From: an uncultured beta proteobacterium
Lineage (GTDB): Bacteria > Pseudomonadota > Gammaproteobacteria > Burkholderiales > SG8-41
Direction: 5' to 3'
NCBI GenBank assembly: GCA_903889565.1
Contig: CAISYC010000008.1
Span: 1-64,000, forward strand
Length of the DNA stretch: 64,000 bases
The notes under the pieces were generated by a model. It did no database searches. It was given only the letters and a program-made list of their open reading frames with translations, and was not told where the DNA came from. Shown here piece by piece: positions 18,145 to 26,802 of this stretch. Made by a program: the position numbers and the translations under genes. Every line of letters begins with the position of its first letter. Position 1 is the first letter of the stretch.

Positions 18145-19104
18145 TTATTCCAGCTTGATGCCGGTTTCGCGCACGAGCTTGTTCCACTTGGTGAGATCGT
18201 CGCGCAAAAACCGCGTGAATTCCTCTGGGGAACTCTCCAGCGTCTCGGCGCCGAAGCGCGCGAAGCTGTCGCGCGTCGTCTTCAGCCGCAGCACCTTGAG
18301 CAGGGCGGCATGCACTTTTGCGGTGATTTCGGGCGGCGTCGCCGCCGGCAGCACGATGCCGGTCACGGTGCTGGCATCGAAACCCGGCACGCCCGATTCG
18401 TTGACCGTCGGAATCTCCGGCGCGTAGGGCGAACGCTTGAGTGTTGTGACCGCGATCGCCCGCAGTTTACCCGACTGCAGATAACCAAACGACGAAGACA
18501 GCTGATCGAAAAACACATCGACCTGGCCGCCCATCATGTCGATCAGCGCGGCGCCGCTGCCTTTGTACGGCACGTGGATCAGCCGCGTGTCCGACGCCTT
18601 CTGGAACAACGCGCCGGCGAGGTGGTTGCTGCTGCCGCTGCCGGCGGAGGCCATGGTGATGCGGTCCGGGCGCGCTTTCGCCAGCGCGATGAATTCGCGC
18701 ACCGTCTTCGCCGGCACCGACGGGTGCGCTTCCAGTACCATGGGCACCACGGTGGTCATCGAGGTGGCGGCGAAATCCTTCAGCGGGTCGTAACCGAGTT
18801 TCGGATACAACGCCGGTGCATTGGTCAGCGTGCCGCTGGAACCGAGCAGCAGCGTGTAGCCGTCGGCGGCTGCTTTCGCCGCGACCTCGGTGCCGATGGT
18901 GCCGCCGGCGCCGCCGCGGTTCTCGACCACAATCTGCGCGCCGAGGTATTCGCCGAGCGCAGGTGCCAGTGTGCGCGCCGTGATGTCGATATTGCCGCCG
19001 GGCACGTAGGGCACGATGATGCGAACGGCGCGATCCGGGTAGGCGGCTGCGGCGCTCGCCGCCAGCGCGAACAGCCAAAGTGCATTGAAGGTCCTGCGCA
19101 ACAT
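18145..19104 (-). CDS. Bug-family (TctC-type) periplasmic solute-binding protein
   Basis: A 319-residue exported receptor. The signal peptide MLRRTFNALWLFALAASAAA is followed by YPDRAVRIIVPYVPGGNIDI, the conserved beginning of mature Bug proteins. VVENRGGAGGTIGTEVAAKA and DGYTLLLGSSGT match the ligand-binding loops, and IPTVNESGVPGFD the C-terminal lobe. These proteins capture carboxylated organic acids or amino-acid-like ligands and deliver them to TctAB. The ATG at 19104 follows GGAGGCAGAC. It is encoded opposite to and 4 kb away from tctBA, but is the obvious partner in this window. Confidence 0.93.
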   Translation of the reverse strand: MLRRTFNALWLFALAASAAAAYPDRAVRIIVPYVPGGNIDITARTLAPALGEYLGAQIVVENRGGAGGTIGTEVAAKAAADGYTLLLGSSGTLTNAPALYPKLGYDPLKDFAATSMTTVVPMVLEAHPSVPAKTVREFIALAKARPDRITMASAGSGSSNHLAGALFQKASDTRLIHVPYKGSGAALIDMMGGQVDVFFDQLSSSFGYLQSGKLRAIAVTTLKRSPYAPEIPTVNESGVPGFDASTVTGIVLPAATPPEITAKVHAALLKVLRLKTTRDSFARFGAETLESSPEEFTRFLRDDLTKWNKLVRETGIKLE

Positions 19105-19202
19105 GTCTGCCTCCGGCAATCGGGTCGGCGCATGTTAGAACAGGCAGTGAGGCGGGCGCAAATTCAGTAAAATCGGCGGCGACCATCAACACGGGCCTGA
19201 TC

Positions 19203-20081
19203 ATGATTCCGTCCGAACGACTCAAGTATTCCGCGATCATCGATCGCGCACCGCTCAAACTGCCGCGCGGCATCCGCATGATCGTGTGGCCGATCGTCAA
19301 TGTGGAGGTGTGGGACATCGGCCGCGCGATGCCGCGCCAGGCGCTGCCGCCGCCGACCGGTGTGACGCAACTGCCGGATGTGCCGCACTGGGCGTGGCAC
19401 GAATACGGTAATCGCGTCGGCTTCTGGCGCATGAAGGCGGTGCTCGACCGCCTGAAGATCACGCCGTCGCTGTCGGTCAATGCGCGGGTCTGCCAGGATT
19501 ACCCGCGGATTGCCAAGGCCTGCCTCGATGCCGGCTGGGAATTCATGGGCCACTCCTACGACCAGCGGCCGATTCACCTTGAGCCCAATCAGCGCGCGAC
19601 CATCCGCAAGGCGGTCAAGGTGATCAAGGCCTACACCGGCAAGCAGCCGGTGGGCTGGCTGGGGCCGGGATTTACGCAGACGCTGGACACCCCGGAACAT
19701 CTCGCCGAGGCCGGCATCCGCTACATCTGCGACTGGCCGCTCGACGACGAGCCGGTCGAAATCAAGACCAGAAAGGGCCCGCTGCTGGCGCTGCCCTACA
19801 GCATCGAGCTCAACGATATTTCGATCATGATCGTGCGCAGCCAGCCGGCCCAGGAGTTTTACACGCGCTGCATGGACTATTTCGACCGTTTATACGCGGA
19901 ATCGAAGCACAGCGCGAAAATCATGTCGATCGCGGTCCATCCGTATATCTCGGGCGTGCCGTACCGCATCAAATATTTCGAACAGGTGTTCGAAACCCTG
20001 CGCAAAAAGCCCGGCGTCGCCTTCTGGACGGGCGAACAGATCATGGACTGGTATCTCGGCAGCCGCGGCAAGCGGGGCTGA
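19203..20081 (+). CDS. Polysaccharide deacetylase-family (NodB/PuuE-like) protein
   Basis: A 292-residue protein resembling the PuuE/HP0310-type NodB-fold hydrolases. The first metal motif of classical deacetylases is replaced by IVNVEVW, and the second reads FMGHSYDQRP, with one His retained. GWLGPGFTQTLDTPEHLAEAG and YICDWPLDDEP follow as in the allantoinase-like branch. No signal peptide is evident, so a cytosolic role on a small amide such as a ureide or carbamoyl compound is more likely than cell-wall deacetylation. It is divergent from the Bug gene and precedes a LeuA-like gene by 189 bp. Confidence 0.82.
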   Translation: MIPSERLKYSAIIDRAPLKLPRGIRMIVWPIVNVEVWDIGRAMPRQALPPPTGVTQLPDVPHWAWHEYGNRVGFWRMKAVLDRLKITPSLSVNARVCQDYPRIAKACLDAGWEFMGHSYDQRPIHLEPNQRATIRKAVKVIKAYTGKQPVGWLGPGFTQTLDTPEHLAEAGIRYICDWPLDDEPVEIKTRKGPLLALPYSIELNDISIMIVRSQPAQEFYTRCMDYFDRLYAESKHSAKIMSIAVHPYISGVPYRIKYFEQVFETLRKKPGVAFWTGEQIMDWYLGSRGKRG

Positions 20082-20270
20082 ACGGGCGGCTTTCACCGCC
20101 TGCGGCGGTTTGGGGTAAAATCCCGCCACCCCGCGCAACCGGCTTTACCGCCGGGATTCGACGCCGCTTGTTGGCGCCGGATTCCGGCGCGAGACACGCA
20201 TTATCCAGACGGCGCCGGCAGGACCTCAGGTTCGCTCAGTTACGTTATTTTTTATCAAGGAGTTTTTCCC

Positions 20271-21506
20271 ATGGCAAATCAACCCTGGAAGACCAACGAC
20301 TGGTTCGTCAGCGAGTGGAACTACGCTGACGAAGTCACCAAGGATTTCAAATTCGCGAAGAACGTGAAGATTCACGACATCACGCTGCGCGACGGCGAAC
20401 AGCAGACCGGCATCATCATGACGCTGGACGACAAGATCCGCATCGCCGAGGGCCTCGCCGAAGCCGGCGTGCACCGCATCGAAGCCGGTATGCCGATCGT
20501 CTCGCCGTCGGATGCCGAGGCGATCAAGGCCATCGTCAAGCGCAACCTCGGACCGCAGATTTTCGCGTTCTCGCGCTGCATGAAAGAAGACGTGCAACGC
20601 GCCATCGACACCGGCGTCAACGGCATCGTGATGGAAATCCCGTCGAGTCTGCATATGGTGGACATCGCCTACCGCTGGCCGATGGAAAAAGCCATCGAGA
20701 CCTCGATCGAGGCGACCAAGTTCGCGCGCGACAACGGGCTCGAAGTGGTGTTTTTCCCGATCGATTTCTCGCGCGCCGAAATGCACTGGGTGCTCGACCT
20801 GATCGACCGCGTCGCCACCGAAGGTCACATGGACGCGCTGGCGCTGGTTGACACCTTCGGCGTGGTTTCGCCGCATGCGATGCAGTATTTTGTGCGCGCG
20901 GTGAAGAAGCGTATCAACAAGCGCCTCGAAGCGCACTTCCACCAGGATTTCGGCATGGGGGTCGCGAACACCATCATGGCGCTGGCCGAAGGCGTTGAAG
21001 TGGCGCATACCACGGTGCTGGGCGTCGGCGAACGCGCCGGCAACACGCCGATGGAAGAAACACTGATGGCCTTGCGTACCATGTACAACATCGATACCGG
21101 CATCGACCTCACCAAGCTGACCTCGCTGGCCCGCCTGGTCGAGCAGATCACCGGCGTGCTGGTGCCGACCAACAAACCGGTCGTCGGCAGCCAGTTGTAT
21201 CAAATCGAGTCGGGCATCATCGCCAGCTGGTTCAAGAACTGCGGCGACAAGTTCGCGACCGAACTGTTCCCGGTGCGCTGGAGCGCCGTCGGTCAGCCGG
21301 CCGCCACCGTCGTCATGGGCAAGGGTAGCGGCATCGACTCGGTCAAGATGTGGCTCGAAGAGTCGGGCATTGAGGCGAGCGACGAAGAAGCGCTGGCCAT
21401 CACCCACGAAGTCAAGAAGTACTCGCTCGGCACCAAGAAGCTGCTGACCGAAGGCGAATTCCGCACCATCGCCAAGAAGGTTGTCGGCCAGCGCGCCAAC
21501 GCCTAA
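20271..21506 (+). CDS. DRE-TIM metallolyase: isopropylmalate/homocitrate synthase-like (pyruvate carboxyltransferase domain)
   Basis: A 411-residue TIM-barrel enzyme. The DRE motif is in IHDITLRDGEQQTGI (about 36-50), the metal HxH in AHFHQDFGMGVAN, and the catalytic loop in GVGERAGNTPMEETLMAL. These place it among LeuA, homocitrate and citramalate synthases and HMG-CoA lyase. It lacks the long C-terminal leucine-sensing domain of LeuA (usual total about 510 aa), so it would not be feedback-regulated in that way. The start follows AAGGAG. With LeuCD-like and LeuB-like genes 2.3-6.3 kb upstream it could complete a chain-elongation or reverse, substrate-cleaving route. Confidence 0.85.
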   Translation: MANQPWKTNDWFVSEWNYADEVTKDFKFAKNVKIHDITLRDGEQQTGIIMTLDDKIRIAEGLAEAGVHRIEAGMPIVSPSDAEAIKAIVKRNLGPQIFAFSRCMKEDVQRAIDTGVNGIVMEIPSSLHMVDIAYRWPMEKAIETSIEATKFARDNGLEVVFFPIDFSRAEMHWVLDLIDRVATEGHMDALALVDTFGVVSPHAMQYFVRAVKKRINKRLEAHFHQDFGMGVANTIMALAEGVEVAHTTVLGVGERAGNTPMEETLMALRTMYNIDTGIDLTKLTSLARLVEQITGVLVPTNKPVVGSQLYQIESGIIASWFKNCGDKFATELFPVRWSAVGQPAATVVMGKGSGIDSVKMWLEESGIEASDEEALAITHEVKKYSLGTKKLLTEGEFRTIAKKVVGQRANA

Positions 21507-21521
21507 GCACGGCAACGTAAT

Positions 21522-21557
21522 AAAAAAGCCCGCGGATAAACCCGCGGGCTTTTTTTC
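21522..21557. terminator. Bidirectional intrinsic terminator
   Basis: AAAAAAGCCCGCGG, loop, CCGCGGGCTTTTTTT between converging genes (LeuA-like and SMP-30). The stem is perfect and T runs occur on both strands. Confidence 0.93.
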
Positions 21558-21579
21558 GTGCGGCGTTTGCCGCGTCTGC

Positions 21580-22500
21580 TTACGCGTGCGAGTAGAGCAG
21601 CTTGCCTGCCACGGGCATCGTCGCAGTCAGCACCTCGCCGCTGTACGAATCGACCATGTATAGCGTTTTACCATCCGGCCCGCCGTAGGCCATGTTGGTC
21701 ATGCGGCTGTTTTTGCTCGCACTTTGTATCTGCAGCAGCGGCATGCCGATCGGGTCGAACAGCCAGACGATGCGCACGCGCGGATGCGCCACCGCCAAAT
21801 TGCCGTCGGCATCCATCGCCAGCCCATCGGGCCCGTGCATGCCGGGCAGCAGGGCGAACACGCCGACCTTGGCGACACCGCCGCCGGGTTTCAGCGGCGC
21901 ATGCCACATGCAGTTGGCGCGTGTCATCGCCACGAACAGCACCTTGTCTTGCGGATCGAGCACGATGCCGTTGGGGCTGTTGCCGTTGTTGATCAGGCAG
22001 TCGATACGGCCGTCGGTGGTCACCCGGTAGACGCGGCCCGTCGGATCGTGCGAACCGGTCTGGCCCTGATCGGTGAAATAGAGGTCGCCGTTCAACGCAA
22101 AGGTCAGATCGTTGACGCCCTTGAAGCTTTCGGAAAAACAATGCGTGAGCCAGGGTTCGACTTTGCCGGTTTTCGGATCGAGCACCATGATGCCGTGTTT
22201 GTAATCGGCGATGAAGATGCGGCCGTCCTTGTGGATCGCCAGGCCGTTGGGCCAGCCGTCGTATTCGGCGGTGACATCGAACTCGCCCTTCGGCGACATG
22301 CGAAGAATGCGGCCGAACGGAATATCGACTATGTAGAGATTGCCGGCGCGGTCGAAGGCGGGGCCTTCGAGAAAACAATCGATGCCGGAACCCGGATGAT
22401 TGGCATCGATCCAACTCGCAGGCTGGCCTTTTTTGCGCAGTGTGTCCGGAACGCGCGCGAACACCTCGGCGTGAACAACCGGCGGCGCTTGATAAAACAT
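21580..22500 (-). CDS. SMP-30/gluconolactonase/LRE-family protein
   Basis: A 306-residue six-bladed beta-propeller. Metal- and substrate-site stretches of the family are seen: FLEGPAFDRAGNLYIVDIPF near 40, GWPNGLAIHKDGRIFIADY, GVNDLTFALNGDLYFTDQG, NSPNGIVLDPQDKVLFVAMT and GPDGLAMDADGNLAVA. Such enzymes hydrolyse sugar or other lactones; the substrate here is unknown. The ATG at 22500 follows GCAGGAGTATCGAC; the 25 extra codons in the ORF track overlap the divergent neighbour's promoter. No signal peptide is visible. Confidence 0.88.
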   Translation of the reverse strand: MFYQAPPVVHAEVFARVPDTLRKKGQPASWIDANHPGSGIDCFLEGPAFDRAGNLYIVDIPFGRILRMSPKGEFDVTAEYDGWPNGLAIHKDGRIFIADYKHGIMVLDPKTGKVEPWLTHCFSESFKGVNDLTFALNGDLYFTDQGQTGSHDPTGRVYRVTTDGRIDCLINNGNSPNGIVLDPQDKVLFVAMTRANCMWHAPLKPGGGVAKVGVFALLPGMHGPDGLAMDADGNLAVAHPRVRIVWLFDPIGMPLLQIQSASKNSRMTNMAYGGPDGKTLYMVDSYSGEVLTATMPVAGKLLYSHA

Positions 22501-22604
22501 GTCGATACTCCTGCAGAAGATGCGGATGAATTGAGCGTGCGATTCTAACAGGGGCAGAGGCAGCGGTTGCGGCAACCCCGCCGCTTGTGCATGATCAGCA
22601 GTCC

Positions 22605-23876
22605 ATGGCCAAACGCATCCTGCTCACCACCTTCGGCTCGCTCGGCGACGTGCATCCGTACATTGCGCTGGCGCTGGAACTGCAACGGCGCGGTCACACG
22701 CCGGTGATCGGGACCTTCGATCTGCACCGGCCGGTGGTGGAGAGTGCTGGCATCGAATTCCAGGCAATCCGGCCCGGACTTGACGTATTCGGCGACATGG
22801 AAACGGTCGCGCAAAAACTGTTCGGCTCGTGGCGGGGGCCCGAATACATGATTCGCGAGATTTTCATGAAGCATCTGCGCGATAGTCATGCCGACACCCT
22901 GGCCGCGGCTGAGAACGTCGATCTGCTGGTGACACATCCGCTGACGTTCGGCGGGCGCCTCGTCGCCGAGCAGAAAAACCTGCCATGGGTCTCAACCGTG
23001 CTGGCGCCGCTCAACTTGTTGTCGGCGGTGGAGCCGCCGTTGTTTCCCGGCGGAGCGCCGTTGCGCGGGCTGCGGCGGTTTGGCGTGGCGCCCTATCGTA
23101 TGGCGTTCGATCTGATCAAACGCATGATTGCGCATTGGGAGCGGCCGCTGCATGACTTCAGACGCGACCTCGGATTACCGCGAATGCGCGGGTCGGCCCA
23201 GTTCGAAGGCCAGTTTTCGCCTCTACTCAATCTGGCGCTGTTTTCGCCGCTGTTGAGCGCGCCGCAATCCGACTGGCCGGCAAACACGGTCATGTGCGGA
23301 TTCGGGCAGTACGACGGACCTGCGTCGGCGAACGCGGAACTGGAGGCGTTTCTGGCGGCGGGCGAGGCCCCGATCGTGTTTGCGCTGGGCTCTTCTGCGG
23401 TGTTGATTGCCGGCGATTTCTGGCGCCATGCGGCAGCCGCCGCGGCAGCACTCGGCAAGCGTGCCATTTTGCTGACCGGCATGCCGCCGTCACGATTGCC
23501 ATCGTTGCCGGAAGGTATTCGGGCCTTTCAATACCTGCCGTATTCACAGGTTTTTCCGCGCGCTTCGGCCATCGTGCATCAGGCCGGTATCGGCACGCTG
23601 GCGCAGGCGCTGGCGGCGGGGCGACCGCAATTGATCGTGCCAGTGGCTTTCGATCAGCCGGATAATGCGCGACGGGCGCAAAACATCGGTGTGGCGCGGG
23701 TGCTGCCGTTCAAGGAGGTTACCGCTGTGAAACTCGTGGCGGAATTGCGCGCCTTGCTCAGCCAGCCGGCGCATGCCGCGCGCGCGCGTGAGCTTGCGGT
23801 CGTGCTTGCCGCCGAAAACGGGCCGCGTTGCGCCGTCGATGAAATCGAGCGCGTATTCGCGCCCGTCGGCCGGTAA
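22605..23876 (+). CDS. Glycosyltransferase, GT-B fold (UGT/MGT-like)
   Basis: A 423-residue nucleotide-sugar glycosyltransferase. The N-terminal acceptor domain begins MAKRILLTTFGSLGDVHPYI, and the C-terminal donor domain has IVHQAGIGTLAQALAAGRPQ with VPVAFDQPDNARRAQNIGVA, the signature of the UGT/macroside transferase group that decorates lipids or small molecules. The ATG at 22605 was preferred over the GTG at 22587 because it starts directly at the Rossmann strand. Acceptor and sugar are not predictable, and neighbours give no firm clue. Confidence 0.83.
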   Translation: MAKRILLTTFGSLGDVHPYIALALELQRRGHTPVIGTFDLHRPVVESAGIEFQAIRPGLDVFGDMETVAQKLFGSWRGPEYMIREIFMKHLRDSHADTLAAAENVDLLVTHPLTFGGRLVAEQKNLPWVSTVLAPLNLLSAVEPPLFPGGAPLRGLRRFGVAPYRMAFDLIKRMIAHWERPLHDFRRDLGLPRMRGSAQFEGQFSPLLNLALFSPLLSAPQSDWPANTVMCGFGQYDGPASANAELEAFLAAGEAPIVFALGSSAVLIAGDFWRHAAAAAAALGKRAILLTGMPPSRLPSLPEGIRAFQYLPYSQVFPRASAIVHQAGIGTLAQALAAGRPQLIVPVAFDQPDNARRAQNIGVARVLPFKEVTAVKLVAELRALLSQPAHAARARELAVVLAAENGPRCAVDEIERVFAPVGR

Positions 23877-23897
23877 CGCGGGCCGGCGCCCGCGGCT

Positions 23898-23906
23898 TGC
23901 TATAAT
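23898..23906 (+). promoter_or_regulatory. Extended -10 promoter for prfC
   Basis: TGCTATAAT is a consensus extended -10. It stands about 80 bp before the prfC start, right after the glycosyltransferase stop codon. No good -35 is seen, as usual for the extended class. Confidence 0.6.
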
Positions 23907-23984
23907 GCGCGCCATTCCCGCCGCCCGCCGACGTCTGGCCGGCGGTTTTTGTTTGCCATGTATGACAGCGGAAAAACGCATCCA

Positions 23985-25604
23985 ATGAACGCGCCGAACG
24001 TAGCCGCCGATCTGCTGCGCGATGTCGCCCGCCGGCGCACTTTCGCCATTATTTCCCACCCCGACGCGGGCAAGACCACGCTGACGGAAAAGCTGCTGCT
24101 GTTCGGCGGCGCCATTCAGCTTGCCGGCACCGTAAAGGCGCGCAAGAGCGCGCGGCATGCCACGTCTGACTGGATGGAAATCGAAAAGCAGCGGGGAATC
24201 TCGGTAACGAGCTCGGTCATGCAGTTCGACTACGCCGGCCACACCATCAACCTGCTCGACACGCCGGGGCACGAAGACTTTTCGGAAGACACTTATCGCG
24301 TGCTGACCGCGGTGGATGCGGCGGTGATGGTGATCGATGCGGCCAAGGGCGTGGAAACGCAGACCATCAAGCTGCTTGAAGTCTGCCGGCTGCGCAATAC
24401 GCCGATCATTACCTTCGTCAACAAGATGGACCGCGAAGTACGCGAACCGGTCGCGCTGCTGGAAGAAATCGAGGCGGTGCTGAAAATCGACTGCGCGCCG
24501 ATCAGCTGGCCGATCGGCATGGGCAAGAGCTTCCGCGGCGTCTACGATCTCATGCAGGACCGTCTGGTACGATTTACGCCTGGCGAGGAGCGGCGCAACG
24601 ACGACAGCGAGCATATCGCCGGACTCGACAACCCGCGGCTCGACGAATTGTTCCCGGACGAAATGCCGGCGTTGCGGCGCGACGTCGATCTCATTCGCGG
24701 CGCCAGTCCGCCGTTTGATTTGGCGGAATTCCTGGCCGGCCGCCAGTCGCCGGTATTTTTCGGTTCCGGCATCAACAATTTCGGCGTGCAGGAAATTCTG
24801 CAGGCACTGGTTGATTGGGCGCCGCCGCCGCAACCGCGTGCGACCGCTACACGCATTGTCGAAGCGGCTGAAGCCGCATTCAGCGGTTTTGTATTCAAGA
24901 TCCAGGCCAATATGGATCCCAAACACCGTGACCGCATCGCCTTCTTTCGCGTCTGTTCCGGGCGCTATACGCCGGGCATGAAGGTCATGCATGTGCGCGC
25001 CGGACGCGAAATGAAACTCGCCAACGCGCTGACATTCATGGCCAACGAACGCGTGCGCAGCGAAGATGCCGTCGCGGGCGATATCATCGGCATCCACAAT
25101 CACGGCCAGTTGCAGATCGGCGACACGTTGACCGAGGGGGAATTGCTCGGTTTCAAGGGCATTCCGTATTTCGCGCCGGAAATGTTCCGTATCGGGCGCC
25201 CGCGTGATCCGTTCAAGGCTAAGCAATTGCAGAAGGGGCTGAAGGAGCTGGGCGAGGAAGGCGCGATCCAGGTGTTCGATCCGGGCTCGGGCAACATTCT
25301 TCTGCTCGGCGCTGTCGGCGCGCTGCAGTTCGAGGTGGTCGCCCAGCGGCTGCAGAGCGAATACAAGGTTGACGCGGTTTACGACAATGCCAATATCTAC
25401 ACCGCGCGCTGGCTGACCTTTCCCGACGAAAATGTGCAGCGCAATTTCGAGAAAGAACTCGCCATCAACATGGCGCGCGATGTCGACGACAATCCGGTCT
25501 ATCTGGCGCCCAACAAATATAATCTGCAACTGGCGATGGAACGCTGGCCGCAGGTCGGCTTTCACGACACCCGCGAGCACGGGCAGCAGCTCGCGCACAG
25601 CTAG
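23985..25604 (+). CDS. prfC: Peptide chain release factor 3
   Basis: A 539-residue translational GTPase that recycles RF1/RF2 after termination. G1 is [18 protein letters not shown], switch I/G2 lies around [15 protein letters not shown]3 is [16 protein letters not shown] and G4 is FVNKMDRE. The RF3-specific domain continues to the C-terminus, with [19 protein letters not shown] and [11 protein letters not shown]. Length matches RF3 (about 530 aa). I take ATG 23985 ([11 protein letters not shown]) since RF3 proteins begin about 15 residues before [11 protein letters not shown]; the in-frame ATG at 23958 is also possible. Confidence 0.95.
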   Translation: MNAPNVAADLLRDVARRRTFAIISHPDAGKTTLTEKLLLFGGAIQLAGTVKARKSARHATSDWMEIEKQRGISVTSSVMQFDYAGHTINLLDTPGHEDFSEDTYRVLTAVDAAVMVIDAAKGVETQTIKLLEVCRLRNTPIITFVNKMDREVREPVALLEEIEAVLKIDCAPISWPIGMGKSFRGVYDLMQDRLVRFTPGEERRNDDSEHIAGLDNPRLDELFPDEMPALRRDVDLIRGASPPFDLAEFLAGRQSPVFFGSGINNFGVQEILQALVDWAPPPQPRATATRIVEAAEAAFSGFVFKIQANMDPKHRDRIAFFRVCSGRYTPGMKVMHVRAGREMKLANALTFMANERVRSEDAVAGDIIGIHNHGQLQIGDTLTEGELLGFKGIPYFAPEMFRIGRPRDPFKAKQLQKGLKELGEEGAIQVFDPGSGNILLLGAVGALQFEVVAQRLQSEYKVDAVYDNANIYTARWLTFPDENVQRNFEKELAINMARDVDDNPVYLAPNKYNLQLAMERWPQVGFHDTREHGQQLAHS

Positions 25605-25623
25605 CAATCACGGCATCGCGGCG

Positions 25624-26712
25624 ATGCAACTCGGATTTTTCACCATGCCGATGCATCCGCCGGGACGCAATTACACGCAGACCCTGCAGGAAGACCGCGC
25701 CGCGGTGATTCTTGCCGACCGGCTCGGATACTGCGAAGCCTTCATCGGCGAACACTCGACCGACCGCTGCGAGACGATCCCGTCCTGTCTGGCGTTCATC
25801 GCGAGCCTGGCGAGCGAAGCAAAACAAATCAAACTCGGTAGCGGCACAGTCAACCTGCCGAACAACCATCCGGCGCAGGTCGCGGCCACGGTGGCCATGA
25901 TCGACCATCTGCTCGAAGGCCGTTTCATTTTCGGTATCGGCCCGGGCGGCTTGAAATCGGACATGGAAATGTTCGGCAATCTGGAGGCCGACCGTAATGC
26001 CATGTTCGTCGAGGCGATCGATCACATCCTCGCGTTATGGTCTGGCGATGCGCCGTACAGACGGACCGGCAAATACTGGAATCTGAGCACCGAGCGCACG
26101 CTGCTGCCCGAAGCCGGGCAGGGCGTCATGCTCAAACCCTACCAACAGCCTCATCCGCCGATCGTGGTGACGGCAGTAGTGCCGCATTCAAAGGGATTGC
26201 AGGCGGCGAGCGCGCGCGGCTGGCAGCCGATCACGGCGAATTTTCTGCAGCCGGCGTGGGCGGCGACGCATTGGCCCATGGTGGAGCGCGGTTGCGCGCA
26301 AGCAGGATTGACGGCCGATCGACGGCACTGGCGCGTGTGTAAAAGCGTGTTTGTCGCCGACGACGACGCAACGGCGCGGCGCTATGCGCGGGACCCGAAC
26401 GGTCCGTACGGTTTCTATTACTGGAACCTGCTGGCCAAACGCAGGAGCGGCGGCGGCAGCGCGGATATTTTCAAACACGATCTCGCCATGGCCGAAGCGG
26501 CCGTGACCGTCGAATATCTGCTCGATACGCTGGTAATTTGCGGCAGCGTTGAACGCGTGGTCGAGCAGATACTGGAATTCCGCGAAACGGTCGGCGAGTT
26601 CGGCACGTTGCTCTATGCCGGACACGACTGGGCTGAGCCTGCGCTGGCACGGCGTTCGATGGAATTGATGGCGGAGAAGGTGATGCCGGCGGTGAATGCG
26701 GCAATCGGTTAG
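25624..26712 (+). CDS. LLM-class flavin-dependent oxidoreductase (luciferase-like)
   Basis: A 362-residue bacterial luciferase-like monooxygenase with the TIM-barrel beginning MQLGFFTMPMHPPGRNYTQT. Family stretches include DRLGYCEAFIGEHST, IKLGSGTVNLPNNHPAQVAA, LLEGRFIFGIGPGGLKSD and a late TLVICGSVERVVEQIL. These proteins use FMNH2 or F420 with O2; the substrate is unknown. It starts 19 bp after prfC and is probably read through from it, with a strong terminator after. No flavin reductase partner is adjacent. Confidence 0.87.
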   Translation: MQLGFFTMPMHPPGRNYTQTLQEDRAAVILADRLGYCEAFIGEHSTDRCETIPSCLAFIASLASEAKQIKLGSGTVNLPNNHPAQVAATVAMIDHLLEGRFIFGIGPGGLKSDMEMFGNLEADRNAMFVEAIDHILALWSGDAPYRRTGKYWNLSTERTLLPEAGQGVMLKPYQQPHPPIVVTAVVPHSKGLQAASARGWQPITANFLQPAWAATHWPMVERGCAQAGLTADRRHWRVCKSVFVADDDATARRYARDPNGPYGFYYWNLLAKRRSGGGSADIFKHDLAMAEAAVTVEYLLDTLVICGSVERVVEQILEFRETVGEFGTLLYAGHDWAEPALARRSMELMAEKVMPAVNAAIG

Positions 26713-26747
26713 GTTGCCAATAGTTGTAAACAATTCACATGAACGGC

Positions 26748-26781
26748 AAAAAGAAACCCCGCCGGAGCGGGGTTTCTTTTT
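26748..26781. terminator. Bidirectional intrinsic terminator between the LLM gene and acnA
   Basis: AAAAAGAAACCCCGC CGGA GCGGGGTTTCTTTTT, a perfect 15-bp stem between converging genes. Confidence 0.95.
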
Positions 26782-26802
26782 GCTGCAAACTGCAGTCTAC
26801 TT

